A stretch of DNA of 59,721 nt from an uncultured Allobaculum sp. (lineage in GTDB: Bacteria > Bacillota_I > Bacilli_A > Erysipelotrichales > Erysipelotrichaceae): the NCBI GenBank assembly GCA_910579655.1, contig CAJTVE010000010.1, positions 1 to 59,721 of the forward strand, read 5' to 3'. Below the pieces are notes generated by a model, which made no database searches, was not told the origin of the DNA, and saw only the letters and a program-made list of their open reading frames with translations. Both the position numbers and the translations under genes were made by a program. Positions 1 to 8,560 of the stretch are shown one piece after another. The number at the start of each line of letters is the position of its first letter. Position 1 is the first letter of the stretch.

Positions 1-373
1 TCAGACCAATATCGTAGCCTTCTTTACAAACCAGATCATGGATCTGTCTGCAGGTCAGCTGTTGCTTTCTGGTTGTCAGTTCCATCGACTTTGTTTCTTC
101 ATCGGCAAGAATTTTATCAAGCAGCGCGTCAATTTCAGGGGTGTACTTTCTTGGCTGCCGGTGAGAAGAATCATAAGATGGCGGAGCGATAACTTTTTCT
201 TTCGTATTCTCGAGTTCCTCAGCTGATAACCCGCCTTCAACGAGTTTCTCGTGCTCTTCACAATATTTTTTCCATCGCTTTCTGACTGTTTCTCTTGAAA
301 CACCAATTGCATCTGCGACTTTTTGATTCGATAAACCTTTGAGCTTCAGGTTGATGAGTGTTTGATAATCCAT
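1..373 (-). CDS. istA: IS21-family transposase IstA, N-terminal part
   Basis: The frame is open from an ATG at 371-373 to the window edge, giving about 124 residues. The protein begins MDYQTLINLKLKGLSNQKVA followed by an AIGVSRETVRKRWKKY helix-turn-helix, which is how IS21 transposases recognise their terminal repeats. In the family the DDE catalytic core follows, and here it would lie off the window. A Shine-Dalgarno AGAAGGTGA sits 8 nt before the ATG. A perfect 12-bp hairpin lies just upstream, between the gene and the element end. In the family an ATPase helper, istB, normally follows istA. Whether this copy is intact cannot be seen. Confidence 0.8.
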   Translation of the reverse strand, partial: MDYQTLINLKLKGLSNQKVADAIGVSRETVRKRWKKYCEEHEKLVEGGLSAEELENTKEKVIAPPSYDSSHRQPRKYTPEIDALLDKILADEETKSMELTTRKQQLTCRQIHDLVCKEGYDIGL

Positions 374-395
374 GTAATTAATCACCTTCTGGGGC

Positions 396-429
396 CTCCA
401 ATTCTGAGATAAATTATCAGAATTGGAGT
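396..429. repeat. Perfect 12-bp inverted repeat inside the IS21 leader
   Basis: CTCCAATTCTGA at 396-407 is exactly complementary to TCAGAATTGGAG at 418-429, with a 10-nt AT-rich loop. It lies between the terminal repeats and the istA ribosome binding site. It could block read-through from outside promoters or mask the translation start, as leader hairpins of other insertion sequences do. That role is an inference. Confidence 0.7.
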
Positions 430-525
430 AATAAAAATAGTGGCAACTTTTCAACCGATATTCGGAAGAAATTGGCCACTTTTAAGTTAACAAATACAGT
501 AAGTAAGTCATAGACTTGCGTATGG

Positions 526-573
526 GAAAGGATCCGTCAGAGGTGCAACTCTATGACGCGGATCCTTTTTTCT
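526..573 (+). terminator. Orphan intrinsic terminator
   Basis: AAGGATCCG and CGGATCCTT pair around a 24-nt loop, followed by a run of six T. No plus-strand gene precedes it in the window. Confidence 0.6.
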
Positions 574-645
574 ATGACCAAGGCTCCTTCTAAATCTATT
601 TGACCACAAAAAAATCACTATGGATACTCATATTTCAAAAACATT

Positions 646-912
646 CCGATCATGAAACCGATGTGGCTTATGGCCGCGCAAAGGAAGCGGGAATCTGGAG
701 AATCGTGACGCAGCCGTTCCGAAAAATTTTCCTCCGCTTAAACCCTTGACAGTGGGACCCCTGCCCCCTGACCCCCGATAAGCGTCCCAGTCGTTGAAAA
801 AATGTCTCCCGACGGGTAGTCTATCAGGGGGCAGCCCACTGTAAAGGGCCGCTCCAGAAATTTTTTCGTCACTGCGAGCGTGGCTGTCTCATCGGTTTCA
901 TGATCGGGGCTT
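646..912. repeat. Imperfect long inverted repeat
   Basis: An 18-bp block, CCGATCATGAAACCGATG, near 648-665 reappears in inverse orientation near 893-910. Further matching blocks follow in the same order in both arms: GTGACG, GAAAAATTT, a CCCTT(T)GACAGTGGG-like segment and CTGCCCCCTGA. The arms meet around 790-820. This looks like a diverged inverted duplication, perhaps a decayed mobile element. No transposase is recognisable. Confidence 0.55.
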
Positions 913-1090
913 CTTGTTCTCCAAGTCTGTTGAAGCTCCGTCCAATCCGAATGGGTTACCACAGATTCATTTTATAGCCCGTCTTTAACTCGCGTTTTTT
1001 CAACCACAAATGAATTTATAGGTGGGTCTCATCCACTTACAAATTTATATTTCCAAAGCAAAAATAGGAAGTCGCCAGACGAAGTTAAAT

Positions 1091-1136
1091 CCCTGAAGAA
1101 TAAAGGAGAAATCCGATATTCTTCAGGGTTTTTTTC
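1091..1136 (+). terminator. Orphan intrinsic terminator
   Basis: CCCTGAAGAATA at 1091-1102 pairs perfectly with TATTCTTCAGGG at 1117-1128, followed by seven T. No upstream plus-strand gene is visible, so it may close a lost gene or an untranslated RNA. Confidence 0.75.
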
Positions 1137-1186
1137 GCTTTGGGCAGATAAACGTCATCCGTATAACTGAAAATAATAGCTTTCCA

Positions 1187-1223
1187 AAAGAAAAGAACCT
1201 GCCGCAGATTTCGGACAGGTTCT
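1187..1223 (-). terminator. Terminator of the MATE efflux gene
   Basis: On the minus strand AGAACCTG and CAGGTTCT form a stem closed by further pairs, followed by TTTCTTTT. It lies about 50 nt past the MATE stop codon. Confidence 0.75.
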
Positions 1224-1274
1224 GATGTTCAAGAAGATAAGAAGATTCAGGTTAGGATGAAGAGCAAACCTTAC

Positions 1275-2732
1275 TCAGGCAAGCGCCGCTTCTTCTTGGA
1301 CTTCTTTTTTAAGAGCTGTGGCTTTGAGCCGTTTGTTGGCAGGCTGGGTAAAGATCAAAGCCAGAATCAACAAGATCGCTGCACTACCCAGCGAGAGGGG
1401 GAAGACTGCAAGAATGGTCTGGAAGGTTGGGTTCATCGGGAAGATGAACAGAATCCAGAAGATGCGCAGAACGCACACCCCAAGCGTAGTGAGAACGGCT
1501 GGCAGAACCGAGATGCCAAAGCCGCGCAGGTAGCCGGAAATCACTTCGTACTGTATGGAGAAGAAATACGAGCAAAGCAAGGTGACTAAACGCAGATAAC
1601 CATATTCAATGACTTGGGGGTTGTTGTTGAAAAGCGCAAGGAGCTGATGGCCAAAGAGAATGATGGTTCCGGCGCTGACAAAAGTTACCAGGAAGCCTTC
1701 TGTCAAACAGGTTTTGAGAACTTTCTTGCAGCGTTCGATCTTTCCGGCTCCATAGTTGGCGCCGGTAAATGTCGTGCAGGCCTGACCAAAAGAAGACATG
1801 ATGTTGTATTCAATGGCTTCAACGTTAATGGATGCACTGCTCGAAGCCATGACGATGGTTCCTAACGAGTTGAATCCGGATTGGATGACTACATTGGCAA
1901 TGGAGAAGACAGAAGACTGAATTCCAGAAGGGATGCCAATGCGTAAAATGCTGCCCAGCAGTTCCTTTTGAATCGGATGATCAAATAAGGCATTGAAAGT
2001 GACAAGTTTATTTTTAAGCAGAAAAATGAACAGTACAGTCCCACTGATCAGATTCGAAACAACTGTAGCAATAGCTACTCCATCGACGGTCATATGAAAG
2101 CCGGCAACCAGAACAATATTGAGAATGACGTTGATGACTCCGGCAATGCTTAAGGCAATCAGTGGAAGCTTTGGATTGCCGACGCCGCGAAAAATGGCGG
2201 CTTCAAAGTTGTAGAGCAAGATGACCGGCATTCCCAGCATATAAATGGCAAGATACAAATCAGCCATTTCAAAGACTTCATCTGGAACGCCCATCCAGTG
2301 CAGAACGGTGGTCGCAATCGCTTCTCCTAAAAGAGTCAGGCCGATGCCGCCGATGATCGCAATCCAGATGGAAGTGACAACAGCTTTACGCACTCGCTTA
2401 TGATGATTGGCTCCAATGGCATTGGCAATGACAACATTACTGCCAAGGGAAATGCCGATAAACAGATTGACGAGCAGGGAAATCAAAGAACCACAGGCAC
2501 CAACAGCAGCCATGCAATGAGCGCCCAGCTCTCCGGTGAACTGACCGACAACGGCTACGTCAGCCGCATTGAACAACTGCTGCAAGACTCCGGTACAGGC
2601 TAACGGCAGGGCGAATAAGATGACCTTTTTCCAGAGCGAACCTTCAGTCATATTCATTCCCTGGATTGCTTTTTTGCCTTGCTTTTTTACATCATCCTTG
2701 GCAGATTTTGTTTTCAAACTCTCTTCTTCCAA
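1275..2732 (-). CDS. MATE-family multidrug/cation antiporter
   Basis: The product is a 485-residue polytopic membrane protein that should export cationic drugs or metabolites using a sodium or proton gradient. After a polar N-terminal stretch of about 30 residues it carries the MATE opening LWKKVILFALPLACTGVLQQ, then LFNAADVAVVGQFTG and two similar halves of six predicted helices, which is normal for MatE proteins of 450-480 residues. The start is a TTG with AGGAAGGAG eight nt before it. An internal ATG at the MNMTEGS segment is the alternative. It stands alone, with a terminator downstream and a possible TTGACA promoter about 225 nt upstream. The substrate cannot be read from sequence. Confidence 0.92.
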   Translation of the reverse strand: MEEESLKTKSAKDDVKKQGKKAIQGMNMTEGSLWKKVILFALPLACTGVLQQLFNAADVAVVGQFTGELGAHCMAAVGACGSLISLLVNLFIGISLGSNVVIANAIGANHHKRVRKAVVTSIWIAIIGGIGLTLLGEAIATTVLHWMGVPDEVFEMADLYLAIYMLGMPVILLYNFEAAIFRGVGNPKLPLIALSIAGVINVILNIVLVAGFHMTVDGVAIATVVSNLISGTVLFIFLLKNKLVTFNALFDHPIQKELLGSILRIGIPSGIQSSVFSIANVVIQSGFNSLGTIVMASSSASINVEAIEYNIMSSFGQACTTFTGANYGAGKIERCKKVLKTCLTEGFLVTFVSAGTIILFGHQLLALFNNNPQVIEYGYLRLVTLLCSYFFSIQYEVISGYLRGFGISVLPAVLTTLGVCVLRIFWILFIFPMNPTFQTILAVFPLSLGSAAILLILALIFTQPANKRLKATALKKEVQEEAALA

Positions 2733-2956
2733 AATATTTTCTCCTTCCTGTCAGAACAGACCGTAGTTTCGATATGGATGTATGGCTTTGAGGCATCCTT
2801 TGGCGAACAGCTTAAAAGGTCCAGCCTGATTAGAATCAGTCTGGACAGTTTGAATTCGTTGAAGGAAAGCTGCTTTAGATCTTTTGATCCATCGAAGACG
2901 GCTTGTTGTTTTTCCTTGTCGACCGAAATCATCGATCTGGTAAAATTCCGGATCTG

Positions 2957-2985
2957 TATAAAGAGTGGTGGACAAAGCATGTCAA
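2957..2985 (-). promoter_or_regulatory. Possible promoter of the MATE gene
   Basis: On the minus strand a perfect TTGACA -35 is followed after 17 nt by TTTATA, a weak -10. The distance to the MATE start is about 225 nt, so a long leader is implied. Confidence 0.4.
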
Positions 2986-3249
2986 TCATAGACCATTTTG
3001 ATGTTTTTGTTTGACATTTTTAGAAAAACGAAATAAAGCGTTTTCGTTTGCTGGGAATATGGCATGATTTTGTTGCAATGACGCAAAGTTGAAAGATCGA
3101 CATTTTGGGGCCTGTCGCAAGAAAAGCGGAATATTTCTGAATGGGTTCTGATTGAACTCCATTGATCGCAAGATCTGTTGAGTTCATGAACCTGCAAAGC
3201 AGGATCGAATCAGGAATGTTCAAGTTAAAGGAAAATTGTGGAAATAAAG

Positions 3250-3290
3250 CTAAAAGCCCCGAAGAAAAATCTCTTCAGGGCTGTTTTTTC
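3250..3290. terminator. Bidirectional terminator after the integrase gene
   Basis: AGCCC-CGAAGA and TCTTCAGGGCT pair closely, with GTTTTTT on the plus side and TTTTAGC on the minus side. It lies 43 nt past the integrase stop. Confidence 0.7.
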
Positions 3291-3333
3291 ATCAAGTTTT
3301 GTTTGTTCGTCGAGTGTATAAATCTTGTCAGCG

Positions 3334-4473
3334 TTAAACTCCAAGGGGCGATTTAAGGGTGACGTTTTTGGGATCGCTGCTCGTTTTTTCCTTCGGGCAA
3401 CGAGTCGCGTTGCTTTCGACGCTTTTAAGCTTGGCCATATTGGCGCGTTTGAGAGCGAGCGTTGGATGGACGTAGCGATCCAGAGTGATCTTGACAGAGG
3501 AATGGCCGAGAATCTCACTCAGGCATTTGATGTCAAAACCAACTTCAATGCTGCGCGTCGCAAACGTGTGACGAAGGGTATGGAAATGGGTCCCCTTCAG
3601 ACCCAGTTGATTGGTAATTTTCGCAAATCGAGCCTGTAAGGTCCGGGGTTCGACATAGTGCTTGTTTCCGGACAGAATGTAACAGTCCGCACCAGCCTGG
3701 TGCTTCTTGCACAGTTTCACCAGTCGTTTGGTCAGCGGGATAATCCGATCCGATCCAACACTTTTTGGCTGGGTGACTTTCACGATGGTTTTGGATGGTC
3801 CGTCATCTGCACGAAGACGTTGAAGTGTTTTGTTGACATGAACGGTTTCGTCCTCCAGATCAATATCTTCCCAGCGCAGAGCACAAAGTTCTCCGATTCG
3901 CACACCCGTATACAGGGCAAACAGAATCCCAAAGCCAGTCAGGTTCGTCTGACATTCCAGAGAGCGTTCAAGTCTTGACTGCTCAGAAGGGGAGAGAACC
4001 CGTAAGGGCTTTGCCTGCTGACGCGGGCAGATAATGATCAGTTCGGGCAGGCTCTGAGCCATCAGAGCAGATCCAAACTGGAGGATGGAGTTGAATTGGT
4101 TGATCAGATTGCGGATGGTGGTCACACAAAGCCGGCAGGGGGTGATCAGATAAGAGATGAAGTCCTGGACTTTCTGATTGTCGATGGCTTTGAGCTGCAT
4201 GGGTCCAAAGGTGGGAAGCAGGTAGAGGTCCAGATTGTTTTCATATTTCTGATAGGACGATTCTTTCACCTGGATTTTTTTTGCCTGCAGCCAGACTTTG
4301 GAGCAGTCCGCAAAGGTGAGGTCGGGCTGATTGAGAGTATTTCCGAAGTCGATCCGAGTCTGCTGCGGCAGTTGATCCTGTGTGACTTCAGACAGGATCA
4401 AGCTGGTGCTTTCGAGCTCTGGATGGATTGCGGCTCCATCATTAACCGTGTTCATAGTGTTCGTGTTGGCCAT
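3334..4473 (-). CDS. Tyrosine recombinase / phage-type integrase
   Basis: This is a 379-residue site-specific recombinase. The N-terminal arm of about 50 residues is unstructured. Residues about 55-150 form a core-binding SAM-like domain (VWLQAKKIQVKESSYQKYEN). The catalytic domain follows with the first Arg in YTGVRIGELCALRW, HTLRHTFATR carrying the His and second Arg, ILGHSS, and the nucleophile Tyr in TLDRYVHP. All key residues appear present. AAAGGAG sits 5 nt before the ATG. No excisionase, phage or conjugation genes flank it, and no att duplication was recognised. It is either the remnant of an integrated element or a solitary recombinase. Confidence 0.92.
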   Translation of the reverse strand: MANTNTMNTVNDGAAIHPELESTSLILSEVTQDQLPQQTRIDFGNTLNQPDLTFADCSKVWLQAKKIQVKESSYQKYENNLDLYLLPTFGPMQLKAIDNQKVQDFISYLITPCRLCVTTIRNLINQFNSILQFGSALMAQSLPELIIICPRQQAKPLRVLSPSEQSRLERSLECQTNLTGFGILFALYTGVRIGELCALRWEDIDLEDETVHVNKTLQRLRADDGPSKTIVKVTQPKSVGSDRIIPLTKRLVKLCKKHQAGADCYILSGNKHYVEPRTLQARFAKITNQLGLKGTHFHTLRHTFATRSIEVGFDIKCLSEILGHSSVKITLDRYVHPTLALKRANMAKLKSVESNATRCPKEKTSSDPKNVTLKSPLGV

Positions 4474-5081
4474 AACGGCTCCTTTCTAGAAAACCTCAAA
4501 GGAGTCCGCAGCGAAACCGGGATGGAGAGCGGATTCGCACAATAGTGATAGAAATCCAGAATTGCTTCTGAATTTTTAAGATGGCCGACGGTATGTCTGA
4601 AATCTTGGGGATGAAGTGCTTTTCTGCCTTTCTGAATCTTTCAGGAAGCTAACTGACAAATTCAGCCCAATCTGGCGTTCGTGCGTCCTGAGAGACTTTC
4701 TTATGATTTAAAGTCTTGTCGATAACCGGTATGACCTAAAAATGCATGCCCGATAAAAGCATTATCTTCATTTTTTGCGGGGAGTAAAACTTTCCTCAAC
4801 AGGATAAAATAACAACCTGATAAGAACGGAATACATAAGCGTTAAGAATTGTAACTAATAAAAAAAGTCAGCTTTTATCCGATTGATACCGGAAAGAAAA
4901 GCTGACTTTTTGAAGTTAAAAGTATATTTTCACAGGATATTGAAAGAACTAAGGATACTGTTCTGAATCGGTCTAAGCAGATAAAACAGATGGACGTTTT
5001 ACAAATTAATCAAAAAATGCCCATTATACGATAATTTATCCGGTTCGTATTCACTGACTGTCTGCTCACTGGCCGTTTTGC
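4474..5081. other. Gene-free stretch between integrase and helicase genes
   Basis: Only a strong hairpin terminator at 4862-4913 is recognisable. The rest is AT-rich and without a supported gene. Confidence 0.5.
4862..4913. terminator. Bidirectional terminator, probably for the helicase gene
   Basis: AAAAGTCAGCTTTT at 4863-4876 pairs with AAAAGCTGACTTTT at 4897-4910, with A and T runs on both flanks. On the minus strand it lies about 170 nt past the helicase stop. Confidence 0.7.
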
Positions 5082-7544
5082 TTAACTGACAGAAGCAGAT
5101 ACAGGCAGTCTCGAAAGGATGGTCTGCATCTGCCGTTCTGCTTTTTGTTTTTGAAGCAGATAGCGGCGGCGATAGTAGTTGAGTGTCCGATAGCGGACAA
5201 TATCTTTCCATTGCGCCAGCAGATCCGGATGGTTCAAAAATGGATGCAGCTGTTCATTGATCACCAGCCGATGTCCATTTTCTTCTAACAGAAACAATCC
5301 TTTGGAAGACTTGGCCAGAAAGTGGAAAGGATTAGAGCGGATATTGTTAAGATGTTTGGCATCCGAGAGTTTCTGGAAACTGGCAAAAGAATCGACTCTG
5401 GGCAGATCCTTCCAATTTTCATTGCGGGCAAAAAAGGCTTTCCAGACCGAAAGAACTTCTTGATCGGTTCTCGATTTTTCAATTTTAGAGTCTGCAAGAA
5501 AAGCTTCAAGCACTGGCATTTTATAGCTGCGTGTCATGCTTGTGCTTTCCAGCAGTTCAATCAGCTCTTTAGCCGGAGAGGTATAAAGCGTCTGTTGGAG
5601 ATCTGAAAGCAGATCATGAGCATGCAGAAACTCAAAATAGTGGTTGAGTGGATTTTTGGCGCCTTTGCTTTGGCACAGATCAAAGAGATCGGAATTCATC
5701 AGGTTGAACAGTTCCACCCGGCCTGGCACATGACCAAGCTCTTTTTGCAGCAGCCTGACTTCGGCAAGAAACCGCTCTTCAAACTTCTGTTCGCGCTTTT
5801 CCATTTGAGCAAAGAGATCCAGCAGATCCAGGTCAAAGTCAATGACGCAGTCGATTGGCGGTTTTGGCTGCGTCAACTTTCCAGGGTTGTTTTCGCTGTC
5901 GTCTTCTGGTCCGGTTCCGTATAAATACTGTGGGATTTTTGCACACGATTTATAGTTGCCAATGAAATCGAGAACTGTCAGATACTCTTTGCCTTTCGTT
6001 TTTCGCAGGCCGCGTCCAAGCTGCTGTAAGAAGATGACAGGAGACTGGGTCGGCCGAAGAAACAGGACCGTATCGATATCAGGAACATCAACGCCTTCAT
6101 TGAGCATATCTACACAGAAGAGGACCTGGATTCTGCCTTGCTGGAGATCATCGAGAATCCGGGCTCGTTCTTTAGAGCCAGACCCGGATACCAGGACTTC
6201 ACTGGCCACATGCCGGCTTTGAAAGTACTGGGCCATCTGGTGCGCATGGGCTTTTGATGCACAGAAGGCAATGGTCTTCTGGCCTCCGCGCTTTTGGTAG
6301 TGGCGAAAGATCAGTTCCATGCGCTGCTGGTTGAACAGATACAGTGACTCTAACTGGGTGCTGGTATAAGTTCTGACGGAGGGTAGAATTTCATAGTCAG
6401 TCTGGTCGTAAATGCCATAGTAGTGAAAGGGACAGAGAACGCCTTTATTAATGGCTTCCTGGAGTGTGAGGTTGTAGGGCACATTGTAATCACAAAGCGC
6501 AAAGACATCCTTCTGGTCCAGACGTTCCGGGGTGGCGGTCAGGCCAAGCAGAAACTTCGGTTTGAAGTAATCCAGAATCCGCTGGTACGTGGAGCTGATG
6601 GCATGGTGGAATTCATCCACAACGATGTAATCAAATGCATCCGGGGCAAAACAGGCCGGATTGAGATACTGATTCTGTCCAAGCGTGGCCACCGAAGCAA
6701 AAAGCAGCTGGGTATCCATGGCTTTCTGATCCTGGTCAAAAAAGCCGATCGAATCGTCTGGCCGAATGAGATGGAAGGAGTTTGCGGCCTGCAAAAGGAT
6801 TTCTTTGCGATGAGCAAGGAACAAAACTCTTGTATAGGGCCGCGAATCGAAGGCAGCCAGGTAGGTTTTGCCAATGCCGGTGGCTGCCTGAACTAAAGCC
6901 TTTTCCATACCCTGCTGGCGGGCGTCTTTGAGCGCATAGAGCGCTTCAATCTGTACGCCGCGCGGTTCGATGGCCTTTTCGGATTCTGGCAGCCTTTCAA
7001 ACAGGTCAGCCTGTGGAATTCGTGGTTTTGTCCAGCTAGCCGTATAAGCATTGAGGATTTCTCTGGTGATGACAAGTGAATGGTTTTCAAACAGATCCTC
7101 AAATTCAGCCTGAAAATGGGCCGCTGCCATCGGATCTTCTTTTTCATGCAGGCGATAATTCCATTCAATCCCCGTTACTAAAGCACTGTAAGAAAGATTG
7201 GAAGAGCCGATATACATTTCCAGACCTTCTTCTTGCTGGAAAAGACAAGCTTTGGGGTGGAAGGCAATATCATTTTGAGCGCAAAAGCGCAGATCAATCT
7301 GCGGGCATTCATTTTTCAGGATCTGTAAAGCCCAGGGTTCGGTAATCGACAGATAGCTGCTGGTCAAAATCCGGATGGGAACCTGGCGTTCGATGGCTTC
7401 TTGGAGATCTTTCACCAGCAATTTTACACCGCTGACCTTGAGAAAAGAGATGATCAGGTCAATGGAACTGGCGGTTTGCATACTGAATTGGAGAGCCGTT
7501 AAAAGCCGGCTGTTCTGGCCGGTAAACGCATTGGTTTCTGCCAT
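5082..7544 (-). CDS. PLD-nuclease / DExH helicase fusion protein
   Basis: The 820-residue protein joins a phospholipase-D-like nuclease domain to a superfamily II helicase. Residues about 20-165 carry the PLD half-site H96-x-K98 and GSSN at 113-116. The helicase has ATGIGKT at 221-227, VVDEFHH at 309-314, LTATP near 335-339 and a C-terminal RecA lobe ending in QLGRGLRKTKGKEYL. The last 250 residues are an unassigned all-alpha-looking region like those of DUF3427-type helicases. The ATG at 7544 has AAAGGG 7 nt upstream, and an upstream in-frame TTG is less likely. Such fusions are often proposed to act in DNA repair or anti-phage defence. Here the nearest partner is the co-oriented methyltransferase 232 nt upstream. 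Confidence 0.9.
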   Translation of the reverse strand: MAETNAFTGQNSRLLTALQFSMQTASSIDLIISFLKVSGVKLLVKDLQEAIERQVPIRILTSSYLSITEPWALQILKNECPQIDLRFCAQNDIAFHPKACLFQQEEGLEMYIGSSNLSYSALVTGIEWNYRLHEKEDPMAAAHFQAEFEDLFENHSLVITREILNAYTASWTKPRIPQADLFERLPESEKAIEPRGVQIEALYALKDARQQGMEKALVQAATGIGKTYLAAFDSRPYTRVLFLAHRKEILLQAANSFHLIRPDDSIGFFDQDQKAMDTQLLFASVATLGQNQYLNPACFAPDAFDYIVVDEFHHAISSTYQRILDYFKPKFLLGLTATPERLDQKDVFALCDYNVPYNLTLQEAINKGVLCPFHYYGIYDQTDYEILPSVRTYTSTQLESLYLFNQQRMELIFRHYQKRGGQKTIAFCASKAHAHQMAQYFQSRHVASEVLVSGSGSKERARILDDLQQGRIQVLFCVDMLNEGVDVPDIDTVLFLRPTQSPVIFLQQLGRGLRKTKGKEYLTVLDFIGNYKSCAKIPQYLYGTGPEDDSENNPGKLTQPKPPIDCVIDFDLDLLDLFAQMEKREQKFEERFLAEVRLLQKELGHVPGRVELFNLMNSDLFDLCQSKGAKNPLNHYFEFLHAHDLLSDLQQTLYTSPAKELIELLESTSMTRSYKMPVLEAFLADSKIEKSRTDQEVLSVWKAFFARNENWKDLPRVDSFASFQKLSDAKHLNNIRSNPFHFLAKSSKGLFLLEENGHRLVINEQLHPFLNHPDLLAQWKDIVRYRTLNYYRRRYLLQKQKAERQMQTILSRLPVSASVS

Positions 7545-7650
7545 ATTTTTTCCCTTTCTCTTTCCTTTCAGTCGATGTCTGTTCAAAGACTATGTCTGGC
7601 CACACAGGTCATTCGCTTTTTTCGGTGGGAAATTGCTCCTGAAATCATGC

Positions 7651-7692
7651 CCTCTTAAAACTTCCTTCTTAAAACTTCCTTCTTAAAACTGC
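7651..7692. repeat. Three tandem copies of a 14-bp repeat
   Basis: The unit CTTCTTAAAACTTC is repeated three times with small differences. It lies in the gap between the methyltransferase and helicase genes. Confidence 0.85.
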
Positions 7693-7776
7693 CTACTGAA
7701 TATAAGGAATAGGTTAATTGTTTCAGGCAAAAGCAGACGATATAAAGAATCCAAGCCAATCAGAATCAAGCCTGAA

Positions 7777-8418
7777 TCAGAAAAACAAGATCAGCTCAGG
7801 AGTGGGTTCAGGTTTTTGAAACAGGGCATTGGTCCATTTTTCGCTCGGACGATCTGCTCTTACATCCTCGCTGGTCCAGTATGCCAGCGGCTGGAAGGTG
7901 GTGCTGGTCTGGATGAGTTGATCCAGGGCTTCAATGGTCAGGTCACTGAAATAGCGGCCGTTTCGCAGGCCTTCAAAATCACTCTGCTTGAAAGAGCAAT
8001 AAAACACTCCGCCAGGTTTCAGCGAGTTTTCAATACGGCTAAACAGATCGGGCAGATCTTTTTTCGGACAATGAAGCAGGGAAGAACAGGCCCAGAGGCC
8101 ATCAAACTGGTTTTGTTCATGGAACTGGTCAAAGCTTTGGCACTCCACGGGGATTTGAAGCCACCTGGAAGTGATCTGGCAAAGCTTTGCACTGCCATCA
8201 ATGGCTTTGACCAGATAGCCGGCATCTAGAAAGGCTTTGGCATCCCGCCCCGAACCACAGCCCAGATCGCAGATGAGACCCCCATCAGGTACATATTGTA
8301 GAAAGCGATTCTGTATGGCTGAAAAATCAAGATCGCGGGTGTTGTGAATAAACGCTTTTGCGTTTTGATCGTAGTAATTCAAAGTGACATCGTTCATAAC
8401 CTTCAGTTTATCATCCAT
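7777..8418 (-). CDS. Class I SAM-dependent methyltransferase
   Basis: The 213-residue protein has a Rossmann methyltransferase fold. Motif I is LICDLGCGSGRDAKAF (about residues 48-63), followed by an acidic AIDGS end of strand 2, a LHC-containing strand 4 segment and the LKPGGVFYCSF post-core hairpin. The order resembles TehB/UbiE-like small-molecule methyltransferases, and no target-recognition domain for DNA is visible. The start chosen is the ATG at 8418. An internal ATG seven codons in has AAGG close before it and is possible. It is co-oriented with the helicase downstream, so the two may share a transcript. The substrate is unknown. Confidence 0.85.
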   Translation of the reverse strand: MDDKLKVMNDVTLNYYDQNAKAFIHNTRDLDFSAIQNRFLQYVPDGGLICDLGCGSGRDAKAFLDAGYLVKAIDGSAKLCQITSRWLQIPVECQSFDQFHEQNQFDGLWACSSLLHCPKKDLPDLFSRIENSLKPGGVFYCSFKQSDFEGLRNGRYFSDLTIEALDQLIQTSTTFQPLAYWTSEDVRADRPSEKWTNALFQKPEPTPELILFF

Positions 8419-8560
8419 TTCTCTTCACGACGATCAGAGGTTTTGGGTTTAAATGTTTGAAGTAGATGTGTTTAACGTCTTTAAAAGATTATCAGGCACG
8501 GGAATGGATAGGATTTCAGAACAGATTAGGATAAGTTTAATAGGAATAAAAGGTATCCGT

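Larger units (their letters stand above)
1..492 (-). mobile_element. IS21-family insertion sequence, partial (runs off the left edge)
   Basis: The element holds the 5' part of an istA-like gene on the minus strand. Outside the gene, two similar direct repeats lie at about 438-453 and 471-485, with a shared core resembling TGGCnACTTTTnAA. Read outward, the sequence ends at 492 in TGTTAACTT. IS21 elements typically start with TG and carry multiple internal copies of their terminal repeat. The other end, istB and any target-site duplication are outside the window, so completeness cannot be judged. Confidence 0.75.
493..1274. other. Gene-free accessory stretch
   Basis: No convincing gene was found between the IS21 end and the MATE gene. 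The stretch holds two plus-strand hairpin terminators with no gene before them, an imperfect long inverted repeat at about 646-912, and the terminator of the MATE gene. A 74-codon minus-strand frame at 738-962 is open but lacks a good ribosome binding site and lies in the inverted repeat. The pattern fits a region scarred by insertions and deletions. Confidence 0.5.
2733..3333. other. Intergenic stretch between MATE and integrase genes
   Basis: Several overlapping short frames occur here, but none has both a good start and a recognisable product. I see only a candidate minus-strand promoter near 2957-2985 and the hairpin at 3250-3290. Confidence 0.5.

Noticed and set aside
743..775. TTGACA as a promoter -35 box
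   Set aside because: No -10-like sequence follows at a proper distance. The stretch is GC-rich and lies within the inverted repeat.
738..962. 74-codon minus-strand frame in the inverted repeat
   Set aside because: No ribosome binding site or recognisable product. Its coding appearance comes from the inverted duplication.
4096..4545. 149-codon plus-strand frame
   Set aside because: It is the antisense shadow of the integrase gene, whose catalytic motifs are unambiguous on the other strand.
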